Assembly: GCA_027604505.1 (NCBI GenBank)
Contig: JADIIX010000004.1
Coordinates: forward strand, 1-64,000
Length of the DNA: 64,000 nucleotides
Reading direction: 5' to 3'
Origin: Gonapodya sp. JEL0774
Lineage: Eukaryota > Monoblepharomycota > Monoblepharidomycetes > Monoblepharidales > Gonapodyaceae
Shown: positions 57,285 to 64,000 of the stretch, piece after piece
Numbering within the stretch: the first letter of the stretch is position 1
How the letters are laid out: each line of letters begins with the position of its first letter
Position numbers and translations under genes: made by a program
The notes under the pieces: generated by a model
Seen by the model: the letters and a program-made list of their open reading frames with translations, nothing else
Told to the model about the DNA's origin: nothing
Databases searched by the model: none

Positions 57285-58747
57285 ATGATCCCACCAGGTT
57301 CAGCACCACCGCCAACAGTCGGAGACGATGTTGTCTTATCCTATTTGGAGCTGGTCCAGAGATGCAACAGTAGGTACTCCACTCTCAACCATCTTTCCAC
57401 CATTCTCAGTGGAAATACCCGGTATTTGTCATGTCTTGTCTCACTTTCACATTTCACATTGTCGTCTCTCTTGTTTCTTTTTGGATTGATTGCATGTACG
57501 ATTTCGCACACATTGTACGGTAAACATCAAGATTATGTTCCATCTTCAACTGACGTTCCCTTCTTTGTTGGCGACCATCAAGTCGGAATCTGTAAAGATG
57601 ACGTTGTGTTAGCAATCCAGGAATACCTTACGCATTCTCCGTCGATTCAGTTGCTGAATGTCAAAATTGCGAAGGGAAGAGCTGCGTCCATCCACCTATC
57701 CGACGATCTCTCAACGGTTGACGATCGAACCGAAGCGCTAGAATCCATGGTAAATCACTGGCGTCAAACGAAAAAATTTGCTTGCCTTGCTGGGTGGCGC
57801 AACGAGCGCTATCCGGTGTACGGCAAAAAGGTACCCCGCAAGGTGTCTTCGAGATTAGAGGCTGCTGTGTCTCGCAATGCCGCCGACACCAAAAAATACC
57901 CTGCTAACCTTCTCCTTACTATTGAAAGAGCTGCCTCGGGTCTCTTTGGCTTTCGAACTTTCGGCGCTCATCTGAACGGTTTTGTTGTCCAAAGACAACT
58001 TGGATCTCAAGTCACCGTCCAACCACCAACCAACACCAACCTCTTGTCACCTCCTGTGTCGAAACTTCCCACCTATAAAATGTGGATAGCTACGCGTTCC
58101 ATGTCAAAATCAACCTGGCCCGGATGGCTTGATAACGTGATTGCAGGAGGAATTCCGTGGGACGACACACCATACGCGACTATGGTTCGCGAATGCGAGG
58201 AAGAAGGGAACGTTCCGCTGGAAATAGCTCAAATGGTATGTGCAATGTCACCATGTTGTTTAGTAGCCTGTACGTAATAATGAATATGATAGGTTGTCCC
58301 AACATCGACAATCACTTACACCACCCACACGTCCCTCGGAATCTGTCCCGAAACGCAATATATCTATGACCTCGAATTTCCAGCTGACTTCTCCCCATCT
58401 CCAAAAGACGGGGAGGTGGAGTCGTTTCGACTGGTCGACTTGCACGAGCTGCAACGTTTGCTGAGGGCCGGAAAGTTCAAACCGAATTGTGGCGTTGTGG
58501 TGATCGATTGGATGGTACGGCGTGGGATTAGTGAGTTGGGTGATGTCCGCATTAATTTTTTTCGCTACGACACATCCACCCCTCTCCTTCCGACCAACCG
58601 TATTCATGCAACCCAATGCCGCGATACCAAGTTACTCCCGAGAACGAGCCGGATTACCTCGAGCTTGTTTCAGCGTTAAGGAGAGACTTGGACTTCCCTG
58701 GACCAGACCACACTGATCATCCGGAGAGGACTGCAAAAGTGGAGTAA
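57285..58747 (+). CDS. Nudix hydrolase with N-terminal DUF4743
   Basis: Exons 57285-57369, 57532-58235, 58293-58530, 58632-58747; 380 aa. The N-terminal DUF4743-type region runs from SYLELVQRCNNYVPSS through ALESMVNHWRQTKKFACLAGWRNERYPVYG and ERAASGLFGFRTFGAHLNGFV. The Nudix domain follows: MWIATRSMSKSTWPGWLDN, AGGIPWDDTPYATMVRECEEEG, ICPETQYIYDLEFP. The RECEEEG core carries the metal-binding Glu residues; the usual upstream Glu of GX5E is Thr, as in this divergent subgroup. The tail ITPENEPDYLELVSALRRDL is typical. Relatives (S. pombe and plant Nudix 20/24 types) are linked to thiamine metabolism, where damaged thiamine diphosphate forms are hydrolysed; that role is inferred. Confidence 0.88.
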
Positions 58748-58883
58748 AATTGATCATGTGATTGTAAATGATAGATTTGTGTTATGCTGGAATCAAGTGC
58801 AGGCTCTTCACTGTGTTTGCTCCCACGGTGTTCACCATCAGGGTGGCAGATCGATCCGAAAATTTCCCACTCCATCTGATGCT

Positions 58884-61800
58884 ATGTCTCTCTCCGCCCC
58901 TTCTCGCCACACAGACGCGGCGAGCGCTGCATCTTTGAGTGCTCTACAAGCGCAGCTCTATGAGGATGGAGGTGCTGAAGAGAAGGTGGGCATTGCTGGA
59001 AACGCAGAGACCGATGAGGAAAATGGATTTGTCTTGCAAATCGGAGGTGGAGCTCTCATTTTGGAAGTGGAGACCGCGGCTGCTAATGATTCTGTGGAGC
59101 GACTTGTTGACTGACCTGGCAGTGACTTCTCGCAGGTAGAAGTAAACCAGCGGGCACTAGTTGACAAAATCTTGGCAAGGTATGGTAAAGGAAACTGCGA
59201 AAGCGAGGTTTGATTTCTATTTGTCCAAACGACTCCGCGGGTTTCCCTCCCATCGCAATCACGGCGATCGGCTGGAGCTAGGTATTCTGGAGAGTACACG
59301 GTGTTTCGAGAGCTTCTACAGAACTCAAATGGTGAGCTGTTTGTGTAGCGATTGACTCAACAGCTTATGGTGATAAAGGTTGCCTTACAATGAAGATGCC
59401 AATGCAACCGACGTTGAAATCGAGTTCATATCGACACCAGACTCTCTGCAGCGCATCATGCAATACCAAGCGGGCCAGGTTTCTCCTCAACCCCCACCAC
59501 AAACTGCGTCACAGCCCCAATCCCCACACTCCCCATATCGTCGCATGGGACCTCTGTCAGCTCGAAGTGGTTTCTCCCTTGCATCATGGTTGCTCGGGGA
59601 ACGCGGAGGAGAAGGCTTGACTGGCCTTGCAGCGTCTGTGGTATCGAATGCCCCGCGGCCCCCAGCACCACCAGTTCCAGTGTCCGGTACGGTGTTATAT
59701 AGGAATAATGGGAAAGCATTCTCGGGACAGGATTGGGGGAGACTACGCAAAATTGCAGAGGGTAACCCAGATGAGCAAAAGGTGAGAGTTCAATACTTCC
59801 TGTGAGTTACCGAGTCTAATGTAACTGCGGGCAGATTGGATTTTTCGGCGTCGGTTTCTACTCTTTGTTTTCAATATGTGAAGAGCCTTTCATTACTTCA
59901 GGGCAAGAGTTTATGGGCTTTTTCTGGCGCGGGGACCAACTGTTTACCAAAAAGGGATCATCTTCAGATCCTCAGGAACTTGCACCAGGCGGCAATCCTT
60001 GGACCACGTTTCTCCTCAACCTTCGAGACCCAGCGCCCTTTCCTCCGTTGGTCTCATTCGGCCGCTTTCTTACTACGTCCCTGGGCTTCACATCGCACCT
60101 TCGCCGCATTTTAGTGCGTTTCGATGGAACTGTCGTGCTGCGATTGGAAAAGGCAATGAGCCCCCCGAAACCGCTGGAACTTTTCACCGATGGGCATCAA
60201 ATTCATGGCAATTTTGTCAAAGAGAGTGTCGATGGATTGTTTAAGATGACCGGAGTGATGATAAGGACCGTTCAGCTGATGGTGGAAGTCTATGAGACCG
60301 CATCAGCGGTGACAGCTCAATCTGTAACTCAATCTGGAACGAAATCGAAATCAGATTTCCTTTCGACAACACCTATCACGACCACTAACGTAGCAACGAA
60401 ACCAACAAAACACACAATATTTTTTCGCCTTGCCACAGCAACCTTCCAAGCCGACTTGCCAACTAAAATAATAGCAGACATGGAACGCACAACGAAGAAA
60501 AAGCCACCGACTTTGACAGACGTCAGCATTCTATATTGTAATGGAGATGAATTTGAGGCAGGTAGAGGAGATGTTGCTGACAAGCTGGCAGAGGGAACGG
60601 AGGACAATCAAGAGAGAGAATTGTTCGGAGACCTTATCCCTTACCCAGAGCAAGGACGTGTGGTTATTGGATTTGCTACCCACCAAGTGAGCGTCTCATT
60701 TTTAACTTCACCGTTGCAGTAGTTTTTGAAACTCTTCGTGGTATACATGAAAAGACGACAGGGTGCTCAATGCTTCTTAGTGCCCATCTAATTCCCACTG
60801 TTGAACGGGAGTCGATTGATTTTATCGATCGGACACTTGCACTTTACAACAATGAACTTCTATCCGCGTGTGGGATTCTTGCTCGCATTTGCCACGATGA
60901 TGATCTTTCTCAGGTCAGCAGACTTTACAACTCAATGCAGCATCCGAAACCAAGCATCGATGTCCCACTTCCTCCCGTAGAAATAGATGACGAACTTTGG
61001 AATTACGTGGTAAAGAGGTAGATTGACGTTTGTGTTGAGTGCTTGCAAACAGATCAGTGACGATGATTGTGACTTCGCTGGTTCCGTAAGAGGGACTCAT
61101 GCTCTTCGGGCTTTCGCGTTCGTACCAAGTGCTCTTTAGTCATTCTCAAAGTGGTTTTCATGCACGCCCACCCACCTTTTGTCATATTGGATATTAGGTT
61201 CCTCCATCCATCAACTCCACACGCCCAAGTAGGAAAATCTGTCGCAAGATCCTTTTATGCAGCAACTCCTGGAGTTTCTTTTCCTATACTGTCCACTCAA
61301 GGCGTGTTGCCAGTTTCTGATGTTCGAATTCCCGACGAGGCAATGAAGGGGTTTGCAAGATTGACGCCGATGATTCCAGGAGGGATGATTGCTAATGCAA
61401 AAGATGTTGTTGATGAAATTGTCAAAGCTGGTATCGTCCAACCAATGGACATCAACGACGTTATCGGGGAAGTCAAGGGTCGGCTCTTGACATTGGACGA
61501 ATCCATTTCACTTCTCCGATGGTGGTGTGTCTTCGTCAGCCAAGGAGGAGATCGAAAGTGGAGAGATCACGTAGTAGGAAACACAAGGGTGCAAGTAGCG
61601 ATCACAGATGGAGCGCTTGATCTGGAAGCAATTCCACCAGAAGGATCCAAGGAAGATGCAAAATCGCGCGAGGAACGTAGAAATCCAGACGGAAAAGCGA
61701 AAGACAGACTTCTCAAACTACGATCATCTTGGTTGAAGGATCGATCAGCATCAACTGGGATGGCTGAGAATTCCATGACTGTAAATAACTCACTGTCAAG

Positions 61801-64000
61801 TACGGGCGCCGCAGTGCTTCGGAAGTCTTTCACAGTGAAAGTCATAAGGCTATCGGATATGCGGTATTACCTCAATCCCAAAGTGATCTCACCTGATCTT
61901 CCACTCCCAACCCATGTTCTCCCCTTTGAAATAACGCAAACTTTCACCAAATCACAGCTAGATCTCTTGGGATGGTGTGAGCTACCATTGGTCGATTGGG
62001 TTCAGTTTGTAGTGAATGAAGTACTGGATTTGGAGGTCAACCCACATTTTGCAGAGAAAGTACTTGGAACGGTTGGGAGAGCTTTTATGTCAGGGAACAT
62101 GAGCGTTGACTCAAAGACAATAGTCGTTAGTATACTTGAAAACAAGACACTAATACCCACTCGCAAAGGAATGCGGTGAGTGGTTGGAGTGATTACAGAG
62201 ATTCAGCTACTATACGTTGACTGCCCTTTTCCCAACATGAAAGGCTTCCTCGTCATGCATACTTTAAGAACGTTACACTTTTTGACGATCTTCCGGTGGT
62301 TCACCTTTCCCAACCTAAAGCCGTGAACGAAATATTCCTCAAAGAGCTTGGAGTTCGCGATCACGTCGACTTGCAAATCGTATTGGACCGACTACAAGTT
62401 TTGGACTGGGACCACGTGGAGCTTGTACATTGAAATCTTTTTCCTCGCCTTGTTCGATCCACTTCGCATCACCATTTGCATCATCTTCTCTCTAGGTGAA
62501 GTACCTTGCCAGCGTGCAATCGAAACTGACAGAGCCGGAGTTGCGAAAGCTGCAAACCACCCCAATGTTCCCCAAAGACGGAGAATCTGCAGATGCAGCT
62601 GTCCGATATAGAGCCGATCAGCTCTACTTTCCAGAAGATTCCTTGAGAAACATCAATATGCCACTCCTTGCGTGGCCTAAAGGACGGCTGCGACCCAACA
62701 CAGATGAAGGCAAAATTATGACATTGCTCGGTCTTCAGAAGACAGTACCATTGGAAGTGTTGCTAGGGACCATTGCAGCCACAACAGATACTGGAACTCA
62801 AGCTAAACTTCTGAATTACTTTATTGACAACCACCGCACCGTTTACGCTAACGTTTATCATCCGTCCAAAGTGCCCCATAAGTTTCTCCCAGTGCAGAAT
62901 TCTGGTGTCCTCGCCAATCCGTTGGAAGTCTTCGCAGATCCCCAATGCGCAGTCATGGGATATTTGGTCCTCAAAGAAAATCTCAGACCGGTCGCAGATC
63001 AATTCGGTGTCCGCCAGCGGCCGGATGTGAATGCGTGTGTCGAACGATTGAGGACCAAGCCACCTCAAGATGCCAAGGAGGCGGAGGCAGTTTTCAGTTG
63101 GCTCGCAAATCGTGTTGGCGAGTTTTCTAAGAGAGATTGGGCAGTCCTGGCGAAGGCCAAGATCGTACCAGTACGTCGCAAAGTTGCGAATGGAAAGGAA
63201 TTATACTCGCTCCAAGAACCAGAGAATGTTTACTTTGCTGGAGGAGGAGATTCGTAAGTTGCATTGGTGAGCATTCTCTCCTTAATAATCCCTGATACAG
63301 GTGCGTTCACGTGCCTCCTAAGCGTTTTCCTTGAAGATCTCGATATCATCGATTTTGGACCATCGGCGAATGTGTTTCTCCGTGCATGCGGTGTTCTTAG
63401 TGAGCCATCGCCTCTTGATATCGCCCGTAAGGTACTTCAAAATCCTCCAGAGTATCTTCAACGCGTCAAGATCGAAAAGTACATTGGATTAATCCGAAAA
63501 ATAGCGACATTGACGTTAAGCAGCACGAATCTATTAAGTGACATGACTCGAGTGCCTTGGCTCATTGGTTTTGTTAGTGAAGGAGTTGGGGACGACCAAA
63601 AGGTTGTCTTCAAACTGGGGAAGGCGGGAGACATTTATCTGGTGGACGACTCTGTGCTTAAGCAGCTGTTCAATCCCTTGACGTGGGTGTGGTACTCACT
63701 TGTGTTCTGCGATGTGAGCATACACTTGCGCTTCGCAATTATCATTCTGAAAGGTGTCCAATGGAAACTCTCATGGAGGAATTTTACGAGCGACTTGGCT
63801 CCAAGTGGCTTTCTCGCTGTGTTACTGAACAGCTAGTTCCCGTGGGGAGTCTGGCAAAAACTACTCGCACAAAACAGTTGCAGGAACTTATCCACTCTCG
63901 AGCTCCTTTACTAATGTATGACGCATCTGGACGCCATTCTCGGGACATCTTACCGGAAGCACAGCAGACTCTTCAAAACCTCGTGGTCAGCGAGGTGCGC
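58884..64000 (+). CDS. DUF3684 protein with Hsp90/sacsin-like ATPase domain, 3' end outside window
   Basis: Exons 58884-58985, 59136-59179, 59282-59331, 59396-59781, 59835-60686, 60755-61017, 61091-61117 (27 nt), 61198-62175, 62244-62397, 62496-63253, 63323-63682, 63754-64000+; over 1400 aa. GHKL-type ATP-binding domain: VEVNQRALVDKILARYSGEY, TVFRELLQNSNDANATDVEI (the E and N of motif N1), NNGKAFSGQDWGRLRKIAEG, and IGFFGVGFYSLFSICEEPF (G-x-G lid). A Pro/Ser-rich loop interrupts the ATPase fold. The remainder is the long conserved fungal DUF3684 region, e.g. THALRAFAFLHPSTP, SFPILSTQGVLPVSDVRIPD, GWCELPLVDWVQFV, LEDLDIIDFGPSANVFLRAC. Sacsin and NO VEIN proteins share this head; the fungal protein's function is not established, a chaperone-like role being inferred. 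Confidence 0.88.

Noticed and set aside
63254-63322. Acceptor CAG at 63300 in the DUF3684 gene
   Set aside because: It shifts the frame; the acceptor TAAG at 63322 gives the continuous LEDLDIIDFG sequence.

Overview
The window is nuclear DNA of a filamentous or yeast-forming fungus, most likely a basidiomycete; an early-diverging fungal lineage cannot be excluded from sequence alone. The reasons are dense genes on both strands, many short GT-AG introns (mostly 50-100 nt, donors GTGAGT/GTAAGT/GTACGT), very short exons, and fungal-type proteins (Vid21/Eaf1, Cdc12-like septin, fungal DUF3684 Hsp90-like ATPase, hexose-type transporters). I assembled gene models by hand: I joined exons at GT-AG (twice GC-AG) sites and checked that reading phase is kept to the stop. 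There are 26 protein-coding models. No rRNA, convincing tRNA, CRISPR or complete transposon was seen. Layout: 1-1275 is the start of a sugar transporter (minus strand, cut by the window edge). 2951-8183 holds a SET-domain protein and an A/B-type cyclin. 8582-11857 holds three uncharacterised genes, one of them small and easily missed. 11998-20366 holds two convergent paralogues (ankyrin plus coiled coil, and ankyrin plus SH3) that flank a TMEM53/DUF829-type hydrolase. 20367-22632 is gene-poor and carries a short inverted copy of part of the ankyrin-SH3 gene and a diverged E-box repeat. 22633-27813 holds an HSL-type esterase and a complete second sugar transporter. 28239-33229 holds uncharacterised genes, including an intronless multi-pass membrane protein. 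33539-38431 is Vid21/Eaf1, the scaffold of the NuA4 histone acetyltransferase. 38781-50158 is rich in conserved cell regulators: a stalked membrane protein, prefoldin subunit 5, 14-3-3, a PP2C phosphatase, a Cdc12-like septin and casein kinase I. 51057-52922 is a membrane-anchored protein with a tandemly duplicated, unrecognised Cys-containing ectodomain. 53018-58747 holds an ALC1/CHD1L-like remodeller with a macrodomain and a BRCT-like tail, divergent from a DUF4743 Nudix hydrolase. 58884-64000 is a DUF3684 Hsp90/sacsin-like ATPase that runs off the end. How the genes work together: Vid21, the SET protein and the ALC1-like remodeller act on chromatin. The cyclin, PP2C, CK1, 14-3-3 and septin belong to cell-cycle, phosphorylation and cytokinesis control. 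The two transporters and the esterase supply carbon uptake and ester use. Nothing suggests an operon-like system; neighbours are linked mainly by short divergent promoters. The most unusual signals are the 14-3-3 gene whose first 38 codons are spread over five exons of 16-26 nt, a 9-nt exon in the PP2C metal-binding motif, the duplicated ectodomain with a conserved intron, and the macro-BRCT fusion.
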